Positions 34,979 to 43,443 are shown, counted from the stretch's first letter. The stretch: DNA of 64,000 bases from Roseivirga thermotolerans (GCF_014653175.1 NZ_BNAG01000006.1:44776-108775), one strand, 5' to 3'. Made by a program: numbers and translations. The notes: generated by a model not told the origin, from the letters alone.

Positions 34979-35449
34979 TTAATGGGCCGATACTCTATAA
35001 GCAGTAGAGTGCAGATTCTCTGAAAGTACGAAAGAACTTTGAACATGCCCAAGATTGGCTATAGTAGAGAGTTTGGTGAGTATAAAAGACTCATACACAT
35101 CCATGCTTTTGACTACCACTTTCAGTAAAAAGTCGAAATTTCCCGCAATGTGATAACACTCCATAACTTCCGGATATTGACTGACCTCGTTTACAAATTT
35201 TTCCAGGTAAGAACGTGAGTGCTTGGTAAGGCTAATTGAAATAAAGGCAATTAGTCGTAGCCCCAATTTTTTGTTGTCTACCAGAGCAACATATCGTTTT
35301 ATGAGGCCTTCCCTTTCCAGTCGCTTAACCCGTTCAAATACAGGTGTTGTCGAAAGGTTGAGTTGATCGGCCAGGGCTTTGGTGGTAATTCGTGCATCCG
35401 TTTGGAGGGTTTCTAAAATTTTGATGTCTACTGCGTCAAGTTTAAGCAT
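34979..35449 (-). CDS. Lrp/AsnC-family transcriptional regulator
   Basis: 156 residues. The N-terminal winged helix-turn-helix (KLDAVDIKILETLQTDARIT, LADQLNLSTTPVFERVKRLE) is followed by the RAM ligand domain (AFISISLTKHSRSYLEKFVN, VMECYHIAGNFDFLLKVVVK). These regulators bind amino acids. It is divergent from the amino-acid dehydrogenase that heads the Phe/Tyr degradation block, so control of that block in response to an aromatic amino acid is a reasonable inference. An imperfect dyad lies in the shared intergenic region. Confidence 0.92.
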   Translation of the reverse strand: MLKLDAVDIKILETLQTDARITTKALADQLNLSTTPVFERVKRLEREGLIKRYVALVDNKKLGLRLIAFISISLTKHSRSYLEKFVNEVSQYPEVMECYHIAGNFDFLLKVVVKSMDVYESFILTKLSTIANLGHVQSSFVLSENLHSTAYRVSAH

Positions 35450-35539
35450 AGAATTTTATTCTGGAATACACGCGAATTTAGAAAATCATAATTGACTTTT
35501 TCTTTTAATCAGTCTTTTAGAAGAATAATTTTCCAAAGA

Positions 35540-35575
35540 TTTAAATCTGATTGGTTGATTGGTATTAACAGATTA
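35540..35575. promoter_or_regulatory. Candidate Lrp-type operator between the regulator and the dehydrogenase
   Basis: AATCTG at 35543-35548 and CAGATT at 35568-35573 form a 6-bp dyad, with TTAA-type flanks on both sides and a 19-base A+T-rich centre. The spacing fits binding by a dimer or a multimer of a Lrp-like protein. A -7-like TAGATTTG follows at 35585-35592. Binding is not shown. Confidence 0.4.
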
Positions 35576-35607
35576 ACTTCTGCATAGATTTGTGCGGATT
35601 ATGTTTT

Positions 35608-35672
35608 CGTCATTCCCGTGAAAACAGGAGGCTCGTCAATTAATGAAGATTTCCACCTAAGCGGAGATGACG
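35608..35672 (+). repeat. REP-like element (CGTCATTCCCG type) before the dehydrogenase gene
   Basis: It is bounded by CGTCA at 35608-35612 and TGACG at 35668-35672. The left part CGTCATTCCCGTGAAAACAG matches the widespread CGTCATTCC...GAA REP form. It ends 14 bases before the chosen ATG. Confidence 0.75.
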
Positions 35673-35686
35673 TGGAGAAGAAACCT

Positions 35687-36913
35687 ATGGAAGATTTATT
35701 AAAAAGATTTGAGGAGAAAAGGCCAGAGATCGTTTTTGAATGGCAAGACCCGGAAACTGAGGCCGAAGGTTGGGTGGTTATAAACTCACTGCGAGGCGGA
35801 GCTGCCGGTGGAGGCACCCGAATGAGAAAGGGGTTGAACAAGCGTGAAGTTGAGTCGCTGGCCAAAACCATGGAGGTGAAGTTTACCGTTTCAGGTCCTC
35901 CGATAGGTGGAGCTAAATCAGGGATCAATTTCGATCCTAACGATCCGCGAAAAGAAGGAGTGTTGCGCAGGTGGTTTAGTGCTGTTAGTCCATTGCTTAA
36001 GTTTTACTATGGCACCGGTGGAGATCTTAATGTGGATGAAGTACATGAAGTAATAGCCATGACAGAGGAGGCCGGAATATGGCACCCTCAGGAAGGCGTA
36101 TTTAATGGGCACTTCAAGCCCAACGAGGCCTCAAAGATTAACCGAATAGGCCAACTGAGAAATGGTGTGGTTAAGGTAATCGAGAACCCATTCTTTTCGC
36201 CCGATGTGACTCGCAAGTACAAAATTGCCGATATGATTACTGGCTATGGAGTGGCCGAAGCCGTGCATCATTACTACAACATTTGGGGTGGAGACTACAA
36301 GCAGAAAAGAGCAGTAATTCAAGGTTGGGGCAATGTAGGAGCCGCGGCTGGCTTTTATCTGGCTCAAATGGGAGTTTCTGTAGTAGGAATTATCGACAGG
36401 GAAGGAGGAGTGCTTAAGCAAGAAGGCTTCTCTTTCGAAGAAATCAGAGAGCTTTTTCTTAATAGAAAAGGAAATCAATTGGTTGCCAAAGACATGATCC
36501 CGTATCAGCAGATAAACGAGCAAATCTGGGATCTGGATTTTGAAATCTTTGTTCCCGCTGCGGCCTCAAGGCTGATTACTCGCGAACAGGTAAATCGTAT
36601 GATCAATACCAAGCTCGAGGTTGTTTCGTGTGGTGCCAACGTTCCATTCAACGACCCTGAAATATTCTTTGGTGAAACCGGCTTGTATGCCGATAACAAC
36701 CTCTCTGTAATTCCTGATTTTATTGCCAACTGTGGAATGGCGCGCGTTTTTGCGTATCTTATGGAGAGAGGAGTAGCACTTACCGATGAAGCGATTTTTA
36801 GTGATACTTCGCAGGTAATCGAAAAGGCGCTTCAGAATGTCTATGGTATTTCTGATAAGAAAACAGGAATATCAAAAAGAGCTTTAGAGCATTCGTTGAA
36901 GCAGCTTGTTTAA
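35687..36913 (+). CDS. Glu/Leu/Phe/Val dehydrogenase
   Basis: 408 residues from the ATG at 35687. An upstream ATG at 35618 would add 23 residues encoded by a REP-like repeat (MKTGGSSINEDFHLSG) and is rejected. The catalytic region reads PPIGGAKSGI (K77), with GTGGDLNVDE further on. The NAD domain has the Rossmann loop VIQGWGNVGAAAG. The family oxidatively deaminates amino acids to 2-oxo acids. As the first gene before homogentisate and HPP dioxygenases, a Phe/Tyr-directed deaminase is plausible, but the family also includes glutamate and leucine enzymes. Confidence 0.88.
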   Translation: MEDLLKRFEEKRPEIVFEWQDPETEAEGWVVINSLRGGAAGGGTRMRKGLNKREVESLAKTMEVKFTVSGPPIGGAKSGINFDPNDPRKEGVLRRWFSAVSPLLKFYYGTGGDLNVDEVHEVIAMTEEAGIWHPQEGVFNGHFKPNEASKINRIGQLRNGVVKVIENPFFSPDVTRKYKIADMITGYGVAEAVHHYYNIWGGDYKQKRAVIQGWGNVGAAAGFYLAQMGVSVVGIIDREGGVLKQEGFSFEEIRELFLNRKGNQLVAKDMIPYQQINEQIWDLDFEIFVPAAASRLITREQVNRMINTKLEVVSCGANVPFNDPEIFFGETGLYADNNLSVIPDFIANCGMARVFAYLMERGVALTDEAIFSDTSQVIEKALQNVYGISDKKTGISKRALEHSLKQLV

Positions 36914-36976
36914 TCCCTTTCACCCTCTATATCTTCCCTTGGAGGGGAGAAATTGGTAGGGAGTAATAATACAGAA

Positions 36977-37061
36977 CGTCATCCTGTTCCGAGACTTCGG
37001 GATCAGGATCCTGATCAACAGATTCCGAAATAACCCGATAAGTATCGGGACGGAACGATGG
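36977..37061 (+). repeat. REP-like element with nested palindromes
   Basis: It starts CGTCATCCTGTTCCGAGACT. It contains the perfect 16-base palindrome GATCAGGATCCTGATC at 37001-37016 and the dyad CCCGATA-ag-TATCGGG at 37034-37049. It lies between the dehydrogenase and homogentisate dioxygenase genes, inside the catabolic block. Confidence 0.8.
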
Positions 37062-37085
37062 TTAAAGAACAATAAAAGGTAAACT

Positions 37086-38243
37086 ATGCCATTTTATCAT
37101 CACCTTGGAAAAATACCGCATAAGCGGCACACCACTTTCAAAAAACCGGAAGGAGGTTATTACTACGAGCAGTTATTCGGCACCATTGGTTTCGATGGTA
37201 TGTCTTCCTTGCTCTATCATGTACACCGCCCTACTCAGGTAAAAGAAGTCGTCAAGTCATATGATGTTTCGCCCAAGGTTGCGGTAGAGAAAAATATGCT
37301 GGCACTGGGCATAAAAGGTTTTTCTGTAGAACCAAAAGCCGACTATCTGGAAAGTAGGACACCGGTGTTGGTCAACAATGATTGCCATATTGTACTGGCT
37401 GCTCCGCAGAAGTCTTTGCGAGACTATTTCTATAAAAATGCCGACTGCGATGAGTTGATTTTCATTCATGAAGGTAAAGGAACCCTAAGAACCCTACTCG
37501 GTAACCTCAGCTTTAGTTATGGAGACTACCTGATGGTTCCTAGAGGAATGATTTATCAGATAGACTTTGAAACTGAGCAAAACAGGCTCTTTATAGTCGA
37601 GTCACACAGGCCTATTTATACACCCAAGCGCTACAGAAACTGGTTTGGTCAGCTATTGGAGCATGCCCCTTATTGTGAGCGCGACCTGAGAAGACCAACC
37701 GACCTGGAAACGCATGATGAAAAAGGAGATTTCATCATTAAGGTGAAGAAGCAGGGAATGATTCATGAATATGTGTATGCCACGCATCCATTCGATGTGG
37801 TCGGCTGGGATGGCTACAACTATCCGTATGCCTTCTCTATTCATGACTTCGAACCGATTACAGGACGAGTACATCAGCCACCACCGGTACATCAGACTTT
37901 TGAAACCGATGCTTTTGTGGTTTGCTCATTTGTGCCCAGGCTTTATGACTACCACCCTGAAGCAGTACCGGCCCCTTATAACCATAGTAACATTGATTCG
38001 GATGAGGTGCTGTACTATGTGGATGGTGATTTTATGAGCCGAAACAATATTGAGAGAGGAATGATTACGCTTCACCCGGCCGGTATACCGCATGGCCCGC
38101 ATCCGGGAGCTATGGAGCGCAGTTTGGGTAAAAAGTCAACGGAAGAATTGGCGGTAATGGTAGATACCTTCAAACCACTAATGGTCACTGAAGAAGCAAT
38201 GAAGATTCTGACAAAGGACTATCATAAGTCATGGTTGGAATAG
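37086..38243 (+). CDS. hmgA: Homogentisate 1,2-dioxygenase
   Basis: 385 residues. The enzyme opens the ring of homogentisate to give maleylacetoacetate using Fe(II). The sequence carries FGTIGFDGMSSLLYHVHRPT at the N-side and the C-terminal cupin iron site: PYNHSNIDSDEVLYYVDGDF with H300 and E307, and HPAGIPHGPHPGA with H330 and H336. It is shorter than the roughly 430-450-residue human/Pseudomonas form, as is usual for the bacterial subgroup with the VYATHPFDVVGWDGYNYPYA block. It is preceded by a REP element and followed after 25 bases by an unknown gene. Confidence 0.93.
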   Translation: MPFYHHLGKIPHKRHTTFKKPEGGYYYEQLFGTIGFDGMSSLLYHVHRPTQVKEVVKSYDVSPKVAVEKNMLALGIKGFSVEPKADYLESRTPVLVNNDCHIVLAAPQKSLRDYFYKNADCDELIFIHEGKGTLRTLLGNLSFSYGDYLMVPRGMIYQIDFETEQNRLFIVESHRPIYTPKRYRNWFGQLLEHAPYCERDLRRPTDLETHDEKGDFIIKVKKQGMIHEYVYATHPFDVVGWDGYNYPYAFSIHDFEPITGRVHQPPPVHQTFETDAFVVCSFVPRLYDYHPEAVPAPYNHSNIDSDEVLYYVDGDFMSRNNIERGMITLHPAGIPHGPHPGAMERSLGKKSTEELAVMVDTFKPLMVTEEAMKILTKDYHKSWLE

Positions 38244-38268
38244 TTCAAGTTTTGGGGTTTAAAGTTCA

Positions 38269-38625
38269 ATGGAGGTAATCGCTACATATAAACATTTTGA
38301 TCAATCGTTTTGCGATAAGCTTGAATATGCTTTAACTAAAGCATTGCGTAAAATCAATGATCCTGATTTAAAGGATTTTTGGTGTGATGGTGTCTTACCT
38401 GATCAGATTAGCATTCAAAAGTTGTTAATCGAAAAGGTTATTGAAACCACAGCATGGATTGGACAAGACGGACAAACAAAGTTCGACATGACCATTTTTT
38501 TAGGTGTCCTAGCTCTGGAAAGAATAACAAGAAATGAATGTTTGGAAGATTGTATTCCTTTAAATCTTGAGGATGTGTTAAACATATCTGCTGACGAGAA
38601 ATGGGTGGAGATGCATTTGGATTGA
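38269..38625 (+). CDS. Unknown 118-residue protein inside the tyrosine catabolic block
   Basis: Not recognised. The predicted fold is mostly helical (CDKLEYALTKALRKIN, IQKLLIEKVIETTAWIG, TIFLGVLALERITRN), acidic at the C-end, with no signal peptide. It sits between homogentisate dioxygenase and HPP dioxygenase. Its codon choice and base content look more A+T-rich than its neighbours, which suggests a later arrival. A perfect hairpin (38676-38697) follows it. It has no visible role in tyrosine breakdown. Confidence 0.6.
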   Translation: MEVIATYKHFDQSFCDKLEYALTKALRKINDPDLKDFWCDGVLPDQISIQKLLIEKVIETTAWIGQDGQTKFDMTIFLGVLALERITRNECLEDCIPLNLEDVLNISADEKWVEMHLD

Positions 38626-38675
38626 GCATTGGAGACACCAAGACTGGCGAATAGTAGTAATGGGCTTTGCAGCCA

Positions 38676-38697
38676 CCGATGGTGTCCTCACCATCGG
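38676..38697. repeat. Intra-operon hairpin
   Basis: A perfect dyad CCGATGGTG-tcct-CACCATCGG with no T run after it. A second arm GGAGACACC at 38631-38639 nearly pairs with GGTGTCCTC at 38681-38689, so two foldings are possible. It may stabilise or separate parts of the transcript, or be another REP-like fragment. Confidence 0.65.
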
Positions 38698-38732
38698 AAT
38701 AAAGAAGGAAAGTAAACAGTAAATAAAAGAAT

Positions 38733-39872
38733 ATGGCAACAGATAACGTAACCTATTCAGGAGAAAAAATATTCAAGGAAGCTCAAGACTTCCTGCCTAT
38801 TAACGGAACGGATTATGTAGAACTATATGTGGGCAACGCCAAGCAGTCGGCTCACTTCTACAAAACAGCTTTTGGTTTTCAGTCGGTAGCTTATGCCGGT
38901 CTGGAAACAGGGTTGAAAGACCGGGTTTCATATGTGCTACAGCAAGATAAGATACGCCTGGTACTTACTTCGCCTCTCAAACAGGATGGGCCAATAAACG
39001 AACACATTAACAAACATGGTGACGGAGTCAAGGTAATAGCCCTTTGGGTAGACGATGCCACCAAAGCCTGGCAAGAAACTACAAGCCGTGGAGCCGAGTC
39101 ATTCATGGAGCCTATAAAGGAAGAAGATGAATACGGTTATGTAGTGAAAAGTGGTATTCATACCTACGGAGAAACGGTTCATATTTTTGTAGAAAGAAAG
39201 AACTATCATGGGGCCTTTATGCCCGGCTTTAAAGAGTGGAAGTCTGATTACAATCCTACGGAAGTTGGCTTGAAATATATTGACCACATGGTGGGTAATG
39301 TAGGTTGGGGAGAAATGAACAAATGGTGTGAATTCTATGCCAAAGTGATGGGTTTCACTCAGTTGGTTTCATTCGATGACAAAGACATCTCTACCGAGTA
39401 TACCGCACTGATGAGCAAGGTAATGAGCAATGGAACAGGTAGAATCAAATTTCCAATCAACGAGCCGGCCGAAGGCAGGAAGAAGTCGCAAATTGAAGAG
39501 TACATAGACTTTTACAATGGTGCAGGAGTACAGCACATAGCAGTGGCTACCAACAACATTATTGAGACGGTGGCTCAGTTAAGAGCCAGAGGGGTAGAGT
39601 TTCTTCGGGTTCCTGAGGTTTACTATGACGATGTGCTGGACCGGGTAGGCGAAATTGATGAAGACCTGGAGCCACTGAAAAACCTGAACATCTTGATCGA
39701 TAGAGATGATGAAGGGTACTTGTTGCAGATATTCACCAAGCCGGTACTTGACAGGCCCACCATGTTCTTCGAGATTATTCAGAGAAAAGGAGCACAGTCT
39801 TTTGGTAAGGGGAACTTTAAAGCCCTTTTCGAGGCCATTGAAAGAGAGCAGGAATTAAGACAGACACTTTAA
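38733..39872 (+). CDS. hppD: 4-hydroxyphenylpyruvate dioxygenase
   Basis: 379 residues. It converts 4-hydroxyphenylpyruvate to homogentisate. It has two VOC domains: the N-domain starts DYVELYVGNAKQSAHFYKTA, and the C-domain contains the Fe ligands H185 (YIDHMVGNVGWGEMNKW), H268 (GVQHIAVATNNI) and E347 (MFFEIIQRKG), all in the expected order and spacing. It feeds directly into homogentisate dioxygenase encoded upstream. It should act in the cytoplasm. Confidence 0.96.
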   Translation: MATDNVTYSGEKIFKEAQDFLPINGTDYVELYVGNAKQSAHFYKTAFGFQSVAYAGLETGLKDRVSYVLQQDKIRLVLTSPLKQDGPINEHINKHGDGVKVIALWVDDATKAWQETTSRGAESFMEPIKEEDEYGYVVKSGIHTYGETVHIFVERKNYHGAFMPGFKEWKSDYNPTEVGLKYIDHMVGNVGWGEMNKWCEFYAKVMGFTQLVSFDDKDISTEYTALMSKVMSNGTGRIKFPINEPAEGRKKSQIEEYIDFYNGAGVQHIAVATNNIIETVAQLRARGVEFLRVPEVYYDDVLDRVGEIDEDLEPLKNLNILIDRDDEGYLLQIFTKPVLDRPTMFFEIIQRKGAQSFGKGNFKALFEAIEREQELRQTL

Positions 39873-39887
39873 TAAACTTAAATAGAA

Positions 39888-39954
39888 CGTCATTCCAGTG
39901 AAGACGGGAATCTCCCAAGTGAGTTGGAGATCCCCCATCTATGCGGGCATGATG
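39888..39954 (+). repeat. REP-like element before the fumarylacetoacetase gene
   Basis: It starts CGTCATTCCAGTGAAGACGG, the same class as 35608-35672, and ends near GGGCATGATGG. It lies between hppD and fahA, and the false upstream ATG of fahA at 39924 falls inside it. Confidence 0.75.
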
Positions 39955-39968
39955 GTAGGAGAGAAACT

Positions 39969-41240
39969 ATGATTAAAGCAAACGATCCAAAGCTAAAATC
40001 ATGGGTAGAAATACCTTCCGATTCAGACTTTTCAATACAAAATATACCATTTGGTATATTTAAAACAGATAGTCTTGGCCCCAGAGCTGCCACGGCTATT
40101 GGCAACAAAGTACTTGACCTTTCTGTATTACAACGAGAGGGCTATTTCGATGGTCTAAACCTTCCTGAGGAGGTTTTTTCCAATCATGTACTCAACGATT
40201 TTATTGGTTTAGGAAAGGAAACCAACAGAGCGGTAAGAAATAGAATATCCGATTTGTTGGAAGCAGGTAATGAGGAACTCAGGTCTGATGCGAAGGTATG
40301 TGACCTGGCTTTCTTTGAGCAATCTGAGGTTGAAATGTGCATGCCGGTGCACGTGCCCAACTACACCGATTTTTATTCATCGGAACAACATGCCTATAAT
40401 GTGGGCTGCATGTTTCGCGATCCGGCCAACGCATTGATGCCCAATTGGAAACACCTTCCGGTGGGTTACCACGGCAGAGCTTCATCCATTGTGGTAAGCG
40501 GAACACCCTTTCATCGACCTAAAGGACAGACTAAGGCCGATGACGCAGAAATGCCCTCCTTTAACCCTTGTCGATTGTTAGACTTCGAGCTGGAAATGGC
40601 CTTTATTACCGGAAAAGAAAACGGTTTGGGTAATCCGGTTTCTACCCGTGAGGCCGAAGAATACATTTTTGGTTTCGTTATTTTCAACGACTGGTCGGCT
40701 AGAGACATGCAAAAGTGGGAGTATGTGCCACTAGGGCCATTTTTGGCAAAGAACTTCGCTTCACACATTTCACCATGGATCGTCACCATGGATGCGCTGG
40801 AGCCTTTTAGAGTGCCTGGGCCTAAGCAAGAGCCTAAAGTCTTACCTTATCTTGAGTATGAGGGAAATTACCACTTCGACCTGAATTTACAGGTGGCTAT
40901 TCAACCCGAAGGACAAGATGAGACGGTGGTAACCAACTCCAATTTCAAATACATGTATTGGAACTGCCTGCAGCAGTTGGCCCATCATACCGTAAACGGC
41001 TGTAATATGCAGGTAGGCGACATGTACGCATCAGGTACCATTTCGGGGCCAACTCCTGAAGAGTATGGTTCTATGCTGGAACTGGCCTGGAGAGGCACTA
41101 AACCTATTGCCCTGAAAGGCGGAGGTGAACGCAAGTTTATTCAAGATCATGATACAGTGATTATGCGCGGACATGCGGAAAGAAATGGTGTGCGTGTTGG
41201 TTTTGGAGAAGTAAGAGCCAAAGTATTGCCCGCCAAATAA
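39969..41240 (+). CDS. fahA: Fumarylacetoacetase
   Basis: 423 residues from the ATG at 39969, preceded by AGGAGAG. An ATG at 39924 would add 15 residues from a REP element and is rejected. The enzyme splits fumarylacetoacetate to fumarate and acetoacetate, the last step of tyrosine breakdown. The Ca/Mg ligands D134, E207, E209 and D241 lie in YTDFYSSEQHA, LDFELEMAF and FNDWSARD, and the catalytic H141 is in the first motif; all sit 8 positions after the mouse numbering as I recall it. The gene order with hppD and hmgA supports the call. Confidence 0.96.
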   Translation: MIKANDPKLKSWVEIPSDSDFSIQNIPFGIFKTDSLGPRAATAIGNKVLDLSVLQREGYFDGLNLPEEVFSNHVLNDFIGLGKETNRAVRNRISDLLEAGNEELRSDAKVCDLAFFEQSEVEMCMPVHVPNYTDFYSSEQHAYNVGCMFRDPANALMPNWKHLPVGYHGRASSIVVSGTPFHRPKGQTKADDAEMPSFNPCRLLDFELEMAFITGKENGLGNPVSTREAEEYIFGFVIFNDWSARDMQKWEYVPLGPFLAKNFASHISPWIVTMDALEPFRVPGPKQEPKVLPYLEYEGNYHFDLNLQVAIQPEGQDETVVTNSNFKYMYWNCLQQLAHHTVNGCNMQVGDMYASGTISGPTPEEYGSMLELAWRGTKPIALKGGGERKFIQDHDTVIMRGHAERNGVRVGFGEVRAKVLPAK

Positions 41241-41374
41241 GAAGCCTGCTTTGGGTGATATGGCACGGTGAACAGTGGTTCAAGGCTTTTTCATTTTATG
41301 TAAATGTCATCTGGCCGATAAATACCTACGGCAGAGATGAGTTTGCTGCGTATGGGCATTGAAACATATGAGAA

Positions 41375-41779
41375 ATGAACAAGTTGAACACCAGAAATAT
41401 ACTAAACTGGGCTCTGAGGCTTATTCCGGCAATTATTATGCTTCAGACACTGTATTTTAAGTTTACCGGAGCCGAAGAGTCGGTTTATATTTTCACCCGT
41501 ATTGGTATGGAACCCTGGGGTCGGTATGTAGTGGGTACTACAGAGCTGCTGGTCGGAATTTTATTGCTCACCCGCTGGTATGGCTTGGGTGCCATACTGG
41601 GGTTGGGTACTATTACCGGAGCTATCTTTTTTCACCTGACCGTTTTGGGCATGGAGGTGCAGGGCGATGGAGGCTACCTATTTATTCTGGCCCTTACCGT
41701 TTTTATGGCCTGCACCCTGTTGATATTGCTCCACTTTAAAGAAGTTAAAAATCAATTACTTTCTGCGATTAAAAAATGA
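41375..41779 (+). CDS. DoxX-like membrane protein
   Basis: 134 residues with four predicted helices: NWALRLIPAIIMLQTLYFKF, VVGTTELLVGILLLTRW, LGAILGLGTITGAIFF and LFILALTVFMACTLLILLHF. The pattern FKFTGAEESVYIFTRIGMEP plus GTTELLVGILLL fits the DoxX/DoxD-like family, whose roles include quinone- or thiol-linked redox chemistry but are largely unknown. Its stop overlaps the flavin-reductase-like gene by four bases (ATGA), so the two should be made together. It is separated from fahA by 134 bases. Confidence 0.75.
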   Translation: MNKLNTRNILNWALRLIPAIIMLQTLYFKFTGAEESVYIFTRIGMEPWGRYVVGTTELLVGILLLTRWYGLGAILGLGTITGAIFFHLTVLGMEVQGDGGYLFILALTVFMACTLLILLHFKEVKNQLLSAIKK

Positions 41780-42672
41780 TACTCGATCCAAAGTTACTTT
41801 CTGTTCCGGATTTACACGCCTTCTTACTGGGCACCATTGGGCCGCGTCCTATTGCCTGGGCAAGTACCATCGATAAGGAAGGAAGGGTGAATTTAGCCCC
41901 ATATAGCTTTTTCAATGTTTTTGGCACTAAGCCGCCCACATTGATTTTTTCGCCCGCCATACCCAGAGGAGGGCAGCGTAAAGACACACTACTGAATGTA
42001 CTGGAAACAGAAGAGGTGGTCATTAACATTGTAAGCCATGCCGTTGTTGAGCAGATGTCTCTCAGTAGTACCGCATATCCAAAAGGAACCAATGAGTTTG
42101 TGAAAGCAGGGGTGACCCAGGTGAAGTCTGAAAAGGTAAAGCCGCCCAGAGTTGGAGAGGCCATTGCTTCTTATGAGTGCAAGGTAAAACAAGTGGTGCA
42201 TCTTGGAGATGAGCCGGGGGCAGGTAATTTAATAATCTGCGAAATTCTGTTGGGGCATGTAAAAGACGAGGTGCTGGGTGAAGACGGAAAGCCCGACCCT
42301 CGAAAGACCGATCTTGTGGCAAGAATGGGGGGAGACTGGTATTGCCGAGCCAACGGTACGGCTCTGTTCGAAATCCCTAAACCCAACAGAAACCTGGGCA
42401 TTGGGATAGACCAGATCCCTGATGCAATCCGCAATAGTTCGGTGCTTACCGGCAACAATTTGGGGAGATTAGGAAATGTTGAAAAATTGCCTGATAATGA
42501 AGCCGTAGAAGCGTTTTCTTCAATGCATGAAATAGTTCAAATTCGAGAGCGTTTTTCAAACAATGAAGAAGGTTTTGTAAATGCTTTACATAACTTAGCT
42601 CAGAATTATTTAGAAAATAATCAGTTGGAGGAGGCGTGGTTAACACTCCTTCAGTCACCTAAAAATGCTTAA
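41776..42672 (+). CDS. Flavin-reductase-like protein (FMN-binding split barrel)
   Basis: 298 residues. The N-terminal about 200 residues fit the flavin reductase-like split-barrel fold: FLLGTIGPRPIAWASTIDKE, NLAPYSFFNVFGTKPPTLIF and NILSH-like VINIVSHAVVEQMSL. The C-terminal about 100 residues (NRNLGIGIDQIPDAIRNSSV ... to the end) are extra and unassigned. It starts inside the DoxX stop (ATGA) and its end overlaps or abuts the next beta-barrel gene. A redox partner for the DoxX-like protein is inferred from the coupling only. Confidence 0.82.
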   Translation: MILDPKLLSVPDLHAFLLGTIGPRPIAWASTIDKEGRVNLAPYSFFNVFGTKPPTLIFSPAIPRGGQRKDTLLNVLETEEVVINIVSHAVVEQMSLSSTAYPKGTNEFVKAGVTQVKSEKVKPPRVGEAIASYECKVKQVVHLGDEPGAGNLIICEILLGHVKDEVLGEDGKPDPRKTDLVARMGGDWYCRANGTALFEIPKPNRNLGIGIDQIPDAIRNSSVLTGNNLGRLGNVEKLPDNEAVEAFSSMHEIVQIRERFSNNEEGFVNALHNLAQNYLENNQLEEAWLTLLQSPKNA

Positions 42673-42673
42673 A

Positions 42674-43264
42674 ATGAAAAAACTCGTAATGATCTGCTTG
42701 CTGATGGCTTTAGGATTTAGTGCATCGGCTCAATTCTCTCTTGGTCCGAGAGTTACTTTGGTTAATTCAAAACTCACGCTCAAAGATGCGGTGGCAAATG
42801 TGGAGGAAGGTGATGCTGAATTTGGCTATCAGTTTGGAATATTTATGCGTGCTAAAGTACCGGTTATTGGCTTGTATGTTCAGCCAGAAATACTTTTTAG
42901 CAAGGCGGAGTCTGTACTGAGCGTAAATAATCAGGATGTAAGTTTTGAGTTTAACAAAATTGATGTGCCTATAATGATTGGCGGTAAGGTGGGCCCCTTG
43001 CGAATTAATGCAGGTCCTTCGTTGAGCTTTTTGACAGACGCCTCGCGTTCCGATGTAGCCGGAGACATAAAAGACAACTATAAAGATACAAGTGTGGGCT
43101 ATCAGGCCGGTATTGGTTTGGACCTTCTCAAATTTGTGTTCGATGTAAAGTATGAAGGTAGCCTCAGCCAGTTTGGAGAAACCATCCGTGTAGGCAATAC
43201 CACAGTAAATACAGATCAGCGAACCTCACAGTGGGTGTTTGCCGTTGGGTTTAAGCTTTTCTAA
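42674..43264 (+). CDS. Outer-membrane beta-barrel protein (tandem copy 1)
   Basis: 196 residues from the ATG at 42674; an alternative ATG at 42665 adds three residues. A signal peptide (MKKLVMICLLMALGFSASAQ) is followed by an amphipathic beta-rich chain typical of PorT-like outer-membrane proteins: FSLGPRVTLVNSKLTL, EFGYQFGIFMRAKVPVIGLY, VQPEILFS, DVPIMIGGKVGPLRINAG, VGYQAGIGLDLLKFVFDVKYEG and QWVFAVGFKLF at the end. It is paralogous to the next gene, with the same order of motifs. Its start overlaps the end of the flavin-reductase-like gene in the usual operon style. Confidence 0.85.
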   Translation: MKKLVMICLLMALGFSASAQFSLGPRVTLVNSKLTLKDAVANVEEGDAEFGYQFGIFMRAKVPVIGLYVQPEILFSKAESVLSVNNQDVSFEFNKIDVPIMIGGKVGPLRINAGPSLSFLTDASRSDVAGDIKDNYKDTSVGYQAGIGLDLLKFVFDVKYEGSLSQFGETIRVGNTTVNTDQRTSQWVFAVGFKLF

Positions 43265-43286
43265 GCCATCCCCAACCCGGAATTCA

Positions 43287-43328
43287 GCAAACCCTCCATA
43301 GCTACAGCTATGGAGGGTTTGCTTTGTT
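43287..43328 (+). terminator. Strong terminator between the two beta-barrel genes
   Basis: A perfect 16-bp stem (GCAAACCCTCCATAGC / GCTATGGAGGGTTTGC) has a TACA loop and is followed by TTTGTT. It lies 23 bases after the first barrel gene, so the second is read from its own promoter or by read-through. Confidence 0.85.
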
Positions 43329-43443
43329 AAGGTTACTATAAATATCGTTTATGAAGTTTATAATGGCGTTTTAGATTTGTGGCTTTTCGAGTAGCCTTTT
43401 TCCTTTTGAAGATTCTACCGTAATTGCGATAAAATTTGTGACT

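Noticed and set aside
41243..41292. Terminator after fahA
   Set aside because: AAGCCT and AGGCTT arms are followed by T-rich sequence, but the stem is six bases with a loop of about 35, too weak to list.
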